64,000 nt of DNA. It comes from Debaryomyces hansenii CBS767 (lineage: Eukaryota > Ascomycota > Pichiomycetes > Serinales > Debaryomycetaceae). The notes under the pieces were generated by a model. The model ran no database searches, was not told where the DNA came from, and saw nothing but the letters and a program-made list of their open reading frames with translations. The position numbers were made by a program, and so were the translations under genes. Every line of letters begins with the position of its first letter. Position 1 is the stretch's first letter. The stretch lies in the NCBI RefSeq assembly GCF_000006445.2, contig NC_006046.2, forward strand, positions 558,001-622,000. The letters are read 5' to 3'. Shown here piece by piece: positions 20,096 to 29,832 of the stretch.

Positions 20096-20138
20096 GCGGG
20101 CCGTCTTAGTTAGGTAAATCTAGTGATAGACGGCCCGC
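20096..20138. repeat. Perfect 11-bp GC-rich inverted repeat upstream of DUR1,2
   Basis: GCGGGCCGTCT (20096-20106) and AGACGGCCCGC (20128-20138) are perfect reverse complements separated by 21 bp. Each arm contains a small CGG-N1-CCG palindrome (20097-20103 and 20131-20137). The GC content is striking against an AT-rich background. It could bind a Zn2Cys6 regulator or form a hairpin. Confidence 0.75.
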
Positions 20139-20208
20139 GACCGTTTATATCTCCAGCTTTAGACTGCAGATGAACCGAGATCATCATAGCTTCGGGCTAG
20201 TACGAACT

Positions 20209-20214
20209 GATAAG
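20209..20214 (+). promoter_or_regulatory. GATAAG site upstream of DUR1,2
   Basis: One perfect GATAAG lies 154-159 bp before the DUR1,2 ATG, 22 bp upstream of the TATA run. It supports the same GATA-factor control as the neighbouring DUR3. Confidence 0.6.
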
Positions 20215-20235
20215 GCATTTTACTACTTATTGGTG

Positions 20236-20245
20236 TATATATATA
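20236..20245 (+). promoter_or_regulatory. TATA box of DUR1,2
   Basis: TATATATATA lies 123 bp before the DUR1,2 ATG, within the usual yeast TATA-to-start distance. Confidence 0.55.
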
Positions 20246-20367
20246 GGGTAGTAGTATCTTTGAATATGGGAGATTTGAAATTTGGAATATATTATTAATT
20301 TTAATTATATTTAGCTTAGAATATCACTATTGCTTTAATATTACTTCGAGTATTATAAGTGCTTAAG

Positions 20368-23300
20368 ATGTCATATATTGGATGGACTGTTCAGGATTGG
20401 ATTAAATTCCACTTCGAGAACACTCCTAATGAATCATTCGCTCTATTGATAGAATTGGTCAAGTCTCAGTCGACAGAGGATCCAGCATGGATTTCTTTGG
20501 CAGATGAAGAGAGCTTGACGCACCAATGGAAATTTTTACAATCAAAATCGAATAAAATGAGTTTACCCTTGTACGGAGTTCCAATCGCAATTAAAGATAA
20601 CATAGATGTAAAGGATTTTGCTACTACTGCAGCATGTCCATCATTTAGTTATGTAGCAGAAGAAGATGCTACGACTGTGAAGTTGTTAAGAAATGCAGGT
20701 GCTATTATCATAGGTAAGACCAATTTAGATCAATTCGCAACAGGATTGGTTGGAACCAGATCACCATACGGAATTACACCCAATACATTCAGTAAAGACC
20801 ATGTAAGTGGAGGATCATCCGCTGGGTCTGCATCTGTTGTAGCGAGAGGAATTGTTCCAGTTGCATTAGGAACGGATACTGCAGGGTCTGGTAGAGTACC
20901 GGCAGGATTGAATAATTTGGTTGGATTGAAGCCCACAAAAGGTGTTTTCTCGTGTAAGGGTGTAGTTCCAGCATGTAAGTCATTAGATTGTGTTTCAATC
21001 TTCCTGTTGAATTTGCAAGATGCACAATTATTGTTTAATGTAATGGCGCATGAAGATGGTGAACAAGATGAATATTCCAGAGTGATGCCAAAGAACCCAT
21101 TAGTGAAATTTTCCCTGGCTCCAAAGATTGCTGTTCCTAACAACTTATTGTGGTTCGGTGAAGAAACTAATCCTAAATTATACAATGAAGCGGTGAACGT
21201 TTTTTCCAAGTTAGGAGGTGAAATGATTTCGTTGGACATTGAACCATTATTGGATTTGGCCAAATGTCTTTACGAAGGTCCTTGGGTTTCTGAAAGATAT
21301 ACGGCTTTGAAAGATTTCTTGGCTACTGACCCACCAAAGGAGGCGTTGGATCCTGTTGTACACTCGATTATTCAAGGTGGAAAACAATATTCGGCCGCTA
21401 CTGCATTTGATTTCGAATATAAGAGACAAGGAATTTTACAAACGGTTAACAAGTTATTAAAGGAAATAGATGTGGTTATCGTTCCAACTGCTCCGTTGAA
21501 TCCAACCATTAAGCAGATAGAAGAAGAACCTATCAAAGTAAACTCATATCAAGGTACCTACACTAATTTTGTTAACTTGGCCGACATGTCTGCATTAGCT
21601 ATACCGGCTGGCTTCCGCCCTGATGGCTTACCATTCGGTATCACTTTATTATCGCATAAGTTTAATGATTATGCTTTACTTGAGTTAGCAAATCGTTACA
21701 TGAAATTATATTCTCAATCAACTCCAAGATTTTTAGGTTGTTTGCAAGATAAAAATGTTTCTACTATGGGTGACGAGTTATTAAAATTGCCAGAAATTAA
21801 CTTCAACACACAAATCAAACTTGCTGTTGTAGGAGCACATTTGAAAGGATTCCAATTATATTGGCAATTGGAGAAATGCCATGCAACATTTATTGAATCA
21901 ACCAAAACATCACCAAACTATAAATTATACGCATTACCCAAGACGGGACCAGTTGCAAAACCAGGATTGAGAAGAGTTACCGAATTCGGTGCAGGTATCA
22001 AAGTAGAGGTTTATGCTATTCCGAAGGAGAGATTTGGAGATTTCATGAGCATGGTCCCTGAGCCATTGGGTATTGGATCAGCAGAATTGCAATCCGGAGA
22101 ATGGGTAAAATCGTTTATTTGCGAAGAGTTTGGATATAACTTACCAGGTACAGTGGATATCACAGAATTCGGAGGATGGAAGAATTACCAATCTGTCTTA
22201 GAAAAAGAGATCAATAAAACCATGAGACCTTTTAAAACTGTATTAGTTGCTAATAGAGGTGAAATTGCTGTTAGAATCATGAAAACTTTGAAAAAATTGG
22301 ACGTCAAATCCGTTGCAGTTTATTCAAATCCTGATAAATATGCTAAGCATTCATTGATGGCAGATGTTTCTATATCGTTAGATGGGGTGTCACCTTCGGA
22401 AACTTATCTTTCCATCGATAAAATTATTGAAGCTGCGAAATTTTCAGGTGCGGAGGCCATTATTCCTGGTTACGGTTTCCTTTCAGAAAATGCAGATTTT
22501 TCTGATCGTTGTATCAAGGAAGGGATTGTTTTTGTCGGTCCTTCTGGTGATGCTATCAGAAAATTGGGGTTAAAGCATTCAGCTAGAGAAATTGCTGCTA
22601 GAGCTGGTGTTCCATTAGTTCCAGGTTCTGACTTAGTTTTGGATTCTCAAGAGGCCAAGTCAATCGCTGCAAAATTAGAATATCCTGTTATGGTAAAGTC
22701 TACTGCTGGTGGTGGTGGTATCGGTTTACAAAAAGTCGATTCAGAAGATGATATTGAAAGGGTCTTCCAGACAGTTCAACACCAAGGTAAATCTTATTTC
22801 GGCGATTCGGGTGTTTTTATCGAACGATTTGTGGAAGATGCAAGACATGTCGAGGTTCAAGTTTTTGGTGATGGATATGGTAAAGCGATTGCCTTAGGAG
22901 AAAGAGACTGTTCTTTACAACGTCGTAACCAAAAAATTATAGAAGAAACACCGGCACCAAACTTAACTGAAACGACAAGAATCAAAATGAGGAAAGCATC
23001 TGAATCGTTGGCTGCATCGATCAACTATAAATGTGCTGGTACAGTTGAATTCATTTACGACGAAAAGAGAGATGAATTTTATTTCTTAGAAGTGAATGCT
23101 CGTTTACAAGTCGAACACCCAATCACTGAAATGGTAACTGGTTTAGATTTAGTTGAATGGATGTTATTGATTGCTGCTGACAAAGCGCCAGATTTTAATA
23201 GAGAAATAACTGTTACTGGAGCATCAATGGAAGCAAGATTATATGCAGAGAACCCTGTTAAGGACTTTATGCCTTCTCCAGGTCAATTATCTGAAGTATC

Positions 23301-25833
23301 ATTTCCATCTTGGGCTAGAGTTGACGGATGGGTTGAAAAAGGTACTATTGTTTCTGCTGAATACGATCCAACGTTGGCAAAAATTATTGTTCATGGAACG
23401 GATAGAATTGATGCGTTAAGAAAGTTACGTGATGCACTTAATGAAACAGTTGTCCATGGATGTGTTACTAATATTGATTATTTGAGATCAATCGCCAACT
23501 CATCAATGTTCGCTGACGCAAAGGTTGCTACAAAAGTATTGGATACCTATGATTATAACCCAACAGCATTTGAAATTTTGAATCCTGGTGCTTATACAAC
23601 GGTCCAGGATTTCCCAGGTAGAAAAGGATACTGGCATATTGGTGTTCCACCATCTGGTTGTATGGATGATTATGCTTTTAGATTAGCTAATAGAATTGTT
23701 GGAAATCATAAAACTGCCCCAGGTATTGAAATTACTTTTATTGGTCCTAAAATGTTATTCCACCACGACGCAATAATTGCTGTCACAGGTGGTTCTGTTG
23801 CAGTTGAAATTAATGGTACATACATTGATCAATGGATTCCAATTCACATTAAAAGAGGTGACAAATTGACAATTGGTAAACTTACATCAGGTTGCAGAGC
23901 TTACTTAGCGATCAGAGGTGGTATTGATGTTCCAGAATACTTGGGTTCAAGATCTACTTTTGCCTTAGGTAATCTAGGTGGCCATAATGGAAGAGTTTTG
24001 AAGTTAGGTGATGTGTTGTTTTTGGGTCAACCAGAAATAGCTGGCTGCAAATTGCCATCTGCTGTTTCTGAACCATCACCAATTCCAAAATGCTTGATCC
24101 CATCTTATGATTTCAGCTCAACTAAGAATTGGACTGTCGGCGTTACATGTGGTCCACATGGCTCTCCAGATTTCTTCAAACCTGAATCAATAGAGGAATT
24201 CTTCAGTGAAAAATGGAAAGTTCATTACAATTCAAATAGATTTGGAGTTAGGTTAATTGGTCCAAAACCAAAGTGGGCTAGAGCCGACGGTGGTGAAGCA
24301 GGATTACATCCTTCAAATGCACACGATTACGTTTATTCATTGGGTGCAATTAACTTCACAGGTGATGAACCAGTCATTTTGACTTGTGATGGCCCTTCGT
24401 TGGGTGGATTTGTATGCCAAGCTGTTATTGCTGAGGCAGAGATGTGGAAGATTGGTCAGGTCAAGCCAGGTGATTTTATTCAATTCGTTCCTATCTCTTA
24501 TGAAGATGCTAAGGCATTAAAGCATAGCCAAGATAAGGTGATCGAAACTTTGGAAGGTGAATTACCAAGCATCGCAAATAAAGTATTAACAAAACCTGAA
24601 AATCCAATTATCGCAGAACATAAACCTAATACAAAAGCCCCATCGGTTGTCTATCGTCAAGCCGGTGATAGATATATCCTTGTTGAATATGGTGAAAATA
24701 CTTTAGATTTGAATTTGAGTTATAGAATTCACAAGTTAATCAACATGGTCCAGGAAAATAATACACCAGGAATCGTTGAAATGTCCCAGGGTGTTAGATC
24801 TGTTTTGATTGAATATAACCACGAAATTACACAGCAACAACTAGTTGATACTTTGATTTCTTTTGAAAAGGAGATCACATTTGTCAATAAGTGGAAGGTT
24901 CCTTCAAGAATCATTAAATTACCCATGGCGTTTGAGGATAAGAAGACCTTAGATGCGGTCAAGAGATACCAAGAAACTATTAGATCTGACGCTCCTTGGC
25001 TACCAAACAACGTGGACTTTATTGCTGATATTAACGGTTTAACGAAAAATGATATCAAGGATATGATGTACTCTGCCAGATACTTGGTACTTGGATTAGG
25101 GGATGTATTCCTTGGGGCTCCATGTGCGGTACCATTAGATCCAAGACACAGATTGTTCGGTACTAAATATAACCCTTCTCGTACGTACACTCCTAACGGA
25201 GCTGTTGGTATTGGGGGTAGTTACATGTGTATCTACACCATGGATTCTCCCGGTGGTTATCAATTAATCGGACGTACCATTCCAATTTGGGATAGATTAA
25301 CTTTGGGAACCTGTTCAGGCAAGCCATGGTTATTGTCTCCATTTGACCAAATTGAATTCTATCCTGTCTCTGAAGAACAAATTGATAAGCATACTGAAGA
25401 AGCTTCTGCTGGTAAATTTAAGGTTGATATTGTTGAGTCTGTATTCGACCACAAAAAGTACTTAGACTGGGTCCAAGAAAACTCAAAGTCCATAGACGAA
25501 TTCCAGAAACAAAGTGGACTAAAGATAGAAGAAGTCAGTAACCTTATTAAGCAATCTAATGCCGAATTGGAAAAGAGTTCTATTACTCAAAAGACTGACG
25601 AGGACATCTACGGTGAGAATGTTGAGAAGGTATATTCTGAGTATTCAGGTAGAGTTTGGAAGCCTCTTGTTGAAGTTGGGGATGAAGTTAAAGATGGACA
25701 AGGTATAATTATCGTTGAAGCTATGAAGACAGAAATGGTTGTTGGGTCGACCAAAGCCGGTAAAGTTGTGAAGATTGTTCATACAAATGGAGATGTCATT
25801 GATGCTGGTGACTTGGTTGCAATTATTGAATGA
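20368..25833 (+). CDS. DUR1,2: Urea amidolyase (urea carboxylase plus allophanate hydrolase)
   Basis: This 1821-residue cytosolic biotin enzyme converts urea to allophanate with ATP and bicarbonate, then hydrolyses allophanate to ammonia and CO2. The N-terminal amidase domain (about 30-450) shows the Ser-Ser-Lys triad: K76 in I-A-I-K-D-N, S150 or S151 in S-G-G-S-S-A-G and nucleophile S174 in T-A-G-S-G-R. A small allophanate-hydrolase C-terminal domain follows (about 480-610). Biotin carboxylase begins near 619 (V-L-V-A-N-R-G-E-I-A). KipA/KipI-like urea-carboxylase domains fill about 1080-1600. The biotinyl domain ends the protein, with K1787 in E-A-M-K-T-E-M. An in-frame GTG three codons upstream is not a credible start. 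Codon 213 is CTG where homologues have Ala/Ser. All domains are intact, so the protein is expected to be active. Confidence 0.97.
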   Translation: MSYIGWTVQDWIKFHFENTPNESFALLIELVKSQSTEDPAWISLADEESLTHQWKFLQSKSNKMSLPLYGVPIAIKDNIDVKDFATTAACPSFSYVAEEDATTVKLLRNAGAIIIGKTNLDQFATGLVGTRSPYGITPNTFSKDHVSGGSSAGSASVVARGIVPVALGTDTAGSGRVPAGLNNLVGLKPTKGVFSCKGVVPACKSLDCVSIFLLNLQDAQLLFNVMAHEDGEQDEYSRVMPKNPLVKFSLAPKIAVPNNLLWFGEETNPKLYNEAVNVFSKLGGEMISLDIEPLLDLAKCLYEGPWVSERYTALKDFLATDPPKEALDPVVHSIIQGGKQYSAATAFDFEYKRQGILQTVNKLLKEIDVVIVPTAPLNPTIKQIEEEPIKVNSYQGTYTNFVNLADMSALAIPAGFRPDGLPFGITLLSHKFNDYALLELANRYMKLYSQSTPRFLGCLQDKNVSTMGDELLKLPEINFNTQIKLAVVGAHLKGFQLYWQLEKCHATFIESTKTSPNYKLYALPKTGPVAKPGLRRVTEFGAGIKVEVYAIPKERFGDFMSMVPEPLGIGSAELQSGEWVKSFICEEFGYNLPGTVDITEFGGWKNYQSVLEKEINKTMRPFKTVLVANRGEIAVRIMKTLKKLDVKSVAVYSNPDKYAKHSLMADVSISLDGVSPSETYLSIDKIIEAAKFSGAEAIIPGYGFLSENADFSDRCIKEGIVFVGPSGDAIRKLGLKHSAREIAARAGVPLVPGSDLVLDSQEAKSIAAKLEYPVMVKSTAGGGGIGLQKVDSEDDIERVFQTVQHQGKSYFGDSGVFIERFVEDARHVEVQVFGDGYGKAIALGERDCSLQRRNQKIIEETPAPNLTETTRIKMRKASESLAASINYKCAGTVEFIYDEKRDEFYFLEVNARLQVEHPITEMVTGLDLVEWMLLIAADKAPDFNREITVTGASMEARLYAENPVKDFMPSPGQLSEVSFPSWARVDGWVEKGTIVSAEYDPTLAKIIVHGTDRIDALRKLRDALNETVVHGCVTNIDYLRSIANSSMFADAKVATKVLDTYDYNPTAFEILNPGAYTTVQDFPGRKGYWHIGVPPSGCMDDYAFRLANRIVGNHKTAPGIEITFIGPKMLFHHDAIIAVTGGSVAVEINGTYIDQWIPIHIKRGDKLTIGKLTSGCRAYLAIRGGIDVPEYLGSRSTFALGNLGGHNGRVLKLGDVLFLGQPEIAGCKLPSAVSEPSPIPKCLIPSYDFSSTKNWTVGVTCGPHGSPDFFKPESIEEFFSEKWKVHYNSNRFGVRLIGPKPKWARADGGEAGLHPSNAHDYVYSLGAINFTGDEPVILTCDGPSLGGFVCQAVIAEAEMWKIGQVKPGDFIQFVPISYEDAKALKHSQDKVIETLEGELPSIANKVLTKPENPIIAEHKPNTKAPSVVYRQAGDRYILVEYGENTLDLNLSYRIHKLINMVQENNTPGIVEMSQGVRSVLIEYNHEITQQQLVDTLISFEKEITFVNKWKVPSRIIKLPMAFEDKKTLDAVKRYQETIRSDAPWLPNNVDFIADINGLTKNDIKDMMYSARYLVLGLGDVFLGAPCAVPLDPRHRLFGTKYNPSRTYTPNGAVGIGGSYMCIYTMDSPGGYQLIGRTIPIWDRLTLGTCSGKPWLLSPFDQIEFYPVSEEQIDKHTEEASAGKFKVDIVESVFDHKKYLDWVQENSKSIDEFQKQSGLKIEEVSNLIKQSNAELEKSSITQKTDEDIYGENVEKVYSEYSGRVWKPLVEVGDEVKDGQGIIIVEAMKTEMVVGSTKAGKVVKIVHTNGDVIDAGDLVAIIE

Positions 25834-26002
25834 AATAAAAAAAAATAGAAGCGTTATATAACACTGTATATATAATAAACATTAGATATATTAATAGATC
25901 CGGAATTATCTGTAATAAATATATATCTCTAGGCCTACAATTTGCAATAAGATTAAGATCAGCTTTGCGTCCGTTAACTCGAAAAATGAGATTTTGGTAC
26001 TG

Positions 26003-26008
26003 ACGCGG
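26003..26008 (+). promoter_or_regulatory. ACGCGG (MBF-like core) upstream of HAT1
   Basis: An ACGCG core, as bound by the Mbp1-Swi6 complex, lies 75-80 bp before the HAT1 ATG. The gene's role in packaging new histones makes S-phase control reasonable, but the site is one mismatch from the full ACGCGT. Confidence 0.35.
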
Positions 26009-26082
26009 TTTTAAAAGTTGAATAGACGAGAATAAATAAAGACGATAATTATAATAATAGACGGACAGGTTACCACATTAAT

Positions 26083-27312
26083 ATGAGTGATAATTCACCG
26101 ATAACTAGTATAACGGCTGCTTCTTTACAACCTGAGTTGTGGACATCGTCGTCAAACGATGCATTACAAATATATATAACTGATTCAGATGGAACAGCCT
26201 TAAATTTTCATCCGAATTTTACATATCCAATATTTGGAGATTCAGAACAAATATTTGGATACAGAGACTTGGTAATCTTCTTATGTTTTGATCATTGTAC
26301 GTTTTACCCCTTTTTGAATGTCAAATATAGTGATAAATTGAATGATGACACACTTGAAGACCCCCGTGAAAAATTATTGAGTTATTTGCCAGAGTCTACC
26401 ATTTTCAAGGATGAAGTCAAATGGGTCGATTCGATAAATAAGGAAAAAGAAGGTTTCGAAATTCCTGGAGAGTTGGTTGGGAATATTTTCACCCACGGAG
26501 ATGATAAATTCGGAATTTACAAACTTGATTTAAAAAATGCACAAGGATTAGAACTCCATAAGAGATTGCAAATCTTGGTGTTATTGTTCATTGAAGCGGG
26601 TTCATATATTGACCATCAAGATGAATTATGGGATATTTATGTCATGTATAAGGTCACTGATGAAAAAACCCCAAGTATCATTGGGTTCTGCACAGCGTAC
26701 AATTATTGGAAATACGGAGGGTTTGAGAAATTTGACTCAAACCAGCAAGAGGTCCGCAAGAAGATTTCTCAATTTATTGTATTGCCAATGTACCAGGGAT
26801 TGAAATTGGGAGGGCGCTTCTATAACAAGTTATATGAGTATTGGATGCAAGATCCTCGAGTGATTGAAGTAGTGGTGGAAGACCCTAGTGAAAGCTTTGA
26901 TGATTTAAGAGATAGATGTGACTTGACCAGATTGTGCCAGAACACCATCAAAGTGGCGTCAGTTGACTTACCTTTGATTAACACTGAATGGGCAACTAAG
27001 TTAAGACAAGAGCAGAAATTGGAAAAAAGACAGTTTTCGAGGTTATTGGAAATGATTTTGATCTACCAATTGGAACACAATCTCACGAACATCACCAAAA
27101 AACAGGTCAGGTTGTTTATTAAAAAGAGATTGTATGAGAAAAACAAAGAAATATTGGACGGCTTAGATGAGCCTACACGCTTGGACAAATTGCAGACTGC
27201 TTATGCGTCGTTGGAGCTGGATTACAAGAGAATTTTGTCTGGATTGTCGTTACACAAGCGTGCTCTCGATTCGACTGAAGGTAGCAGTAAGAAATCCAAA
27301 CCTAATGTGTAG
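26083..27312 (+). CDS. HAT1: Histone acetyltransferase type B catalytic subunit Hat1
   Basis: This 409-residue acetyltransferase modifies newly made histone H4 at K5 and K12 before deposition. It works with the Hat2 WD40 chaperone. The N-terminal Hat1 domain includes F-H-P-N-F-T-Y-P-I-F-G near 46-56. The GNAT core has the acetyl-CoA loop Y-Q-G-L-K-L-G-G at 237-244 and the acidic E-D-P-S-E block at 266-270, which supplies the catalytic acid. A helical C-terminal domain and a basic K-K-S-K tail follow. The size is near S. cerevisiae Hat1 (374). An ACGCG core lies in the promoter. Confidence 0.95.
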   Translation: MSDNSPITSITAASLQPELWTSSSNDALQIYITDSDGTALNFHPNFTYPIFGDSEQIFGYRDLVIFLCFDHCTFYPFLNVKYSDKLNDDTLEDPREKLLSYLPESTIFKDEVKWVDSINKEKEGFEIPGELVGNIFTHGDDKFGIYKLDLKNAQGLELHKRLQILVLLFIEAGSYIDHQDELWDIYVMYKVTDEKTPSIIGFCTAYNYWKYGGFEKFDSNQQEVRKKISQFIVLPMYQGLKLGGRFYNKLYEYWMQDPRVIEVVVEDPSESFDDLRDRCDLTRLCQNTIKVASVDLPLINTEWATKLRQEQKLEKRQFSRLLEMILIYQLEHNLTNITKKQVRLFIKKRLYEKNKEILDGLDEPTRLDKLQTAYASLELDYKRILSGLSLHKRALDSTEGSSKKSKPNV

Positions 27313-28589
27313 ATAACATGATAATATTATAAACGTATACAGATTTGTAGAATATGAATGGTTTTCTGACGAGCTGATTGAAGGACAAGATCAATGTATA
27401 GCATACATACTATTGCAGGTAAACGTATGTGGCTAGTTGGTCACAGAATGTTCACAGAATGTAGACATTATTATACGATAGTAAATATAATGCACATATA
27501 CCATACGCATTTACGTAATCTTAATTCACAGATAATTCGCTCGTATTGTTGAGATAGTTTGCATCTCATGAGATCAAGCCTGATAATGTATACGTGTCTG
27601 GTTTTACTGGAGCTTGGGTGGCTACGAGATCTATGCCCTTAAGGATAAGCCCATTTATTCCGTCCTAGTCTCTTACCACAATAACTGATTTCCTCACCTC
27701 CCCCTCACTCCTCAGTGAAATGTCTATCGTCTTCTGTTGTTCCTTAGCCGCAACTAGAGATCACTATCGTCTTTTGTATCCTCTGTATTCCATGTGGAAG
27801 CTTCTGCGACGCATAGAATCCTCCTGTATATAAACAAACCATGCCATCAGTTATACGAACCAATATACGACATGTCCTCCAAGGTCCTCTCATTGCGATG
27901 TTTCCCCTGCACTCTTCTCTCGATGTTATATCTCTCTCTTGACTTTGTTATTATCACTGTCTACATATATCAATTCCACCATTCCCATGTCCCCCACCAA
28001 AGCCTGCCTGCAAACCTTATTCTATAATATTCCCCCCGCCTCTGCCCCGTGACGCCATCGCACCACATCCGCCTGCACATTGTGCAACATCTCACATTTT
28101 CCTATTTAGGCTGAATCTCCCATGACGTAATGTTCTCTATTTGCGACATTCGGTGGATTTATGTAAGCTTTCGACATATATGCTATTTCTACGTACGTCG
28201 TATACGTCAACACGATGCTTGTTCATGTTCGGCGAACATAACACGATGAAAAGCAAATTGTACTGAAATGGGTCTCTGACGGACAATTTGGACATAATAA
28301 AATATGTAATACGAAGTACATAATGACCACAACATGATTATCAAGTTATTTGGCCCATATATGTGACGTAGAGGCAATAATGGCCCTATCTACAAGTCTG
28401 GTAGCAATATAGACCGATGCGGCTTATTTGGATGTTACCATATTCTGAAAGTAGCAAGTAACACAAAATCCGAAAAAAGAAGTCATTGAAAATTCCTTGA
28501 CAATATTTCACCCTTTCAAGTATTTAAAGGGATGAAAGTCTCCCAATTGGATAATAACAAATATTGGGTTGATAAAATTAACAGATAAA
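27313..28589. other. 1.28-kb intergenic region between HAT1 and LSP1
   Basis: This is the longest gene-free stretch in the window. It holds an 11-bp tandem duplication (27441-27462), a pyrimidine-rich zone at about 27660-28060 with CCCCT (stress-element core, 27701-27705), and three TGACG cores (28050, 28123 and 28364), one extended to TGACGTAA. A TATTTAAA lies at 28521-28528 before LSP1. Short open frames here (such as 27794-28027) have no recognisable features. It probably combines a long regulated promoter with the HAT1 3' region. Confidence 0.5.
27441..27462. repeat. Perfect tandem 11-bp duplication
   Basis: TCACAGAATGT occurs twice back to back (27441-27451 and 27452-27462) downstream of HAT1. 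Confidence 0.85.
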
Positions 28590-29513
28590 ATGCATAGAAC
28601 TTATTCCTTAAGATCCAGCAAAGCTCCTACCGCAGCACAATTGCAATCCCCTCCACCACCAACATCTTCTACCAAGTCGAAGTTTTTCGGTAAGGGAGGA
28701 ATTGCTTCCTCTTTCCGTAAAACCGTTGCTGGTAGCACCGGTCCAGAAATGTCCAGAAAATTGTCACAATTCGTCAAGATGGAAAAGAATGTGATGAGAG
28801 CCATGGAATTGACTGCTAGAGAAAGAAGAGATGTTGCCAAGCAATTGAGTTTATGGGGTGAAGGTAACGATGAAGATGTTTCGGATGTCACCGACAAATT
28901 GGGTGTTTTAATCTACGAAATCGGTGAATTGGAAGACCAATACATTGACAAGTATGACCAATACAGAATCACCTTGAAGACCATTAGAAACATTGAAGCT
29001 TCTGTTCAACCATCAAGAGACAGAAAGCAAAAGATCACCGACGAGATTGCTCACTTGAAGTACAAGGACCCACAATCGCCAAAGATTTCTGTTTTAGAAC
29101 AGGAATTAGTCAGAGCTGAAGCTGAATCCTTGGTTGCTGAAGCACAATTATCCAACATCACCAGAGAACAAATTAAGGCTGCATTCAACTACCAATTTGA
29201 CGCTACCAGAGAATTAGCTGAAAAGTACGCCTTAATTGCTGGTTACGGTAAGGCCTTATTGGAATTGTTAGACGACTCTGCTGTCACTCCAGGTGAAACC
29301 AGACCAGCCTATGACGGTTACGATGCTTCTAAGCAAATTATCATTGATGCTGAAAACGCTTTGGCTTCTTGGACTCTCGACTCCGCAGTCGTCAGACCAA
29401 CTTTGTCTTTACACCAATCTGAATATGATGAAGAAGAACACTACGATGGTGAATTAGACCAAGCCGCAGAAGAAGAATTTGCTAAGCACGACGATGTTGT
29501 TGAAAACAAATAA
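28590..29513 (+). CDS. LSP1: Eisosome core protein, Pil1/Lsp1 family
   Basis: This 307-residue BAR-domain protein assembles eisosomes, the furrow-like plasma-membrane domains that organise MCC proteins and sphingolipid/TORC2 signalling. The N-terminal M-H-R-T-Y-S-L-R and K-S-K-F-F-G-K-G-G-I-A-S-S-F-R blocks and the helical core are nearly identical to Pil1/Lsp1 throughout. Details such as S-K-Q-I-I-I-D-A-E and A-A-F-N-Y-Q-F-D are closer to S. cerevisiae Lsp1 than Pil1. The family duplicated, so orthology to one or the other is not certain. The start is the ATG at 28590, where homology begins; an upstream in-frame TTG is ignored. Strong codon bias fits an abundant protein. The acidic tail is shorter than in S. 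cerevisiae (341). Confidence 0.92.
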   Translation: MHRTYSLRSSKAPTAAQLQSPPPPTSSTKSKFFGKGGIASSFRKTVAGSTGPEMSRKLSQFVKMEKNVMRAMELTARERRDVAKQLSLWGEGNDEDVSDVTDKLGVLIYEIGELEDQYIDKYDQYRITLKTIRNIEASVQPSRDRKQKITDEIAHLKYKDPQSPKISVLEQELVRAEAESLVAEAQLSNITREQIKAAFNYQFDATRELAEKYALIAGYGKALLELLDDSAVTPGETRPAYDGYDASKQIIIDAENALASWTLDSAVVRPTLSLHQSEYDEEEHYDGELDQAAEEEFAKHDDVVENK

Positions 29514-29832
29514 GTTTGATTTGAACGTAATTTCCTGTTATTTGACTTCTTTTACATGACAGATCTAATTTACTATTTGTCTGTATTCTTCTGTATTATG
29601 TATTAGTTAATGTATGTTTTATTATTTAACACTGAGACAGTAGAATATTGGTGTACGTTAAGCGATTATCTGCTGTTATGACGCGGCTTAATTTTACTAT
29701 ATCGAAAGATAATATAGATTACTAGTATAATATTTTTTGCATACTCAAGACAATTTTTAAATTAATAGCGATATAGGGAAATACTTCGTAGACAAAATAT
29801 GCCCGCCTCGAAATTGGACCGGCAATTTCAGA
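29514..29832. other. Convergent 3' region LSP1/REC8
   Basis: This 319-bp AT-rich spacer lies between two convergent genes and should hold only their polyadenylation signals. I see no other feature. Confidence 0.6.

Larger units (their letters stand above)
19581..20367. other. DUR3-DUR1,2 intergenic region
   Basis: This 787-bp region ends DUR3 and contains the DUR1,2 promoter. It holds a GATAAG at 20209-20214, several GATAG cores, a GC-rich inverted repeat at 20096-20138, a CCG-N7-CGG pair at 19962-19974 and a TATA run at 20236-20245, 123 bp before the ATG. The open frames at 19577-19840 and 19918-20109 show no protein features and are probably chance. Confidence 0.65.
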
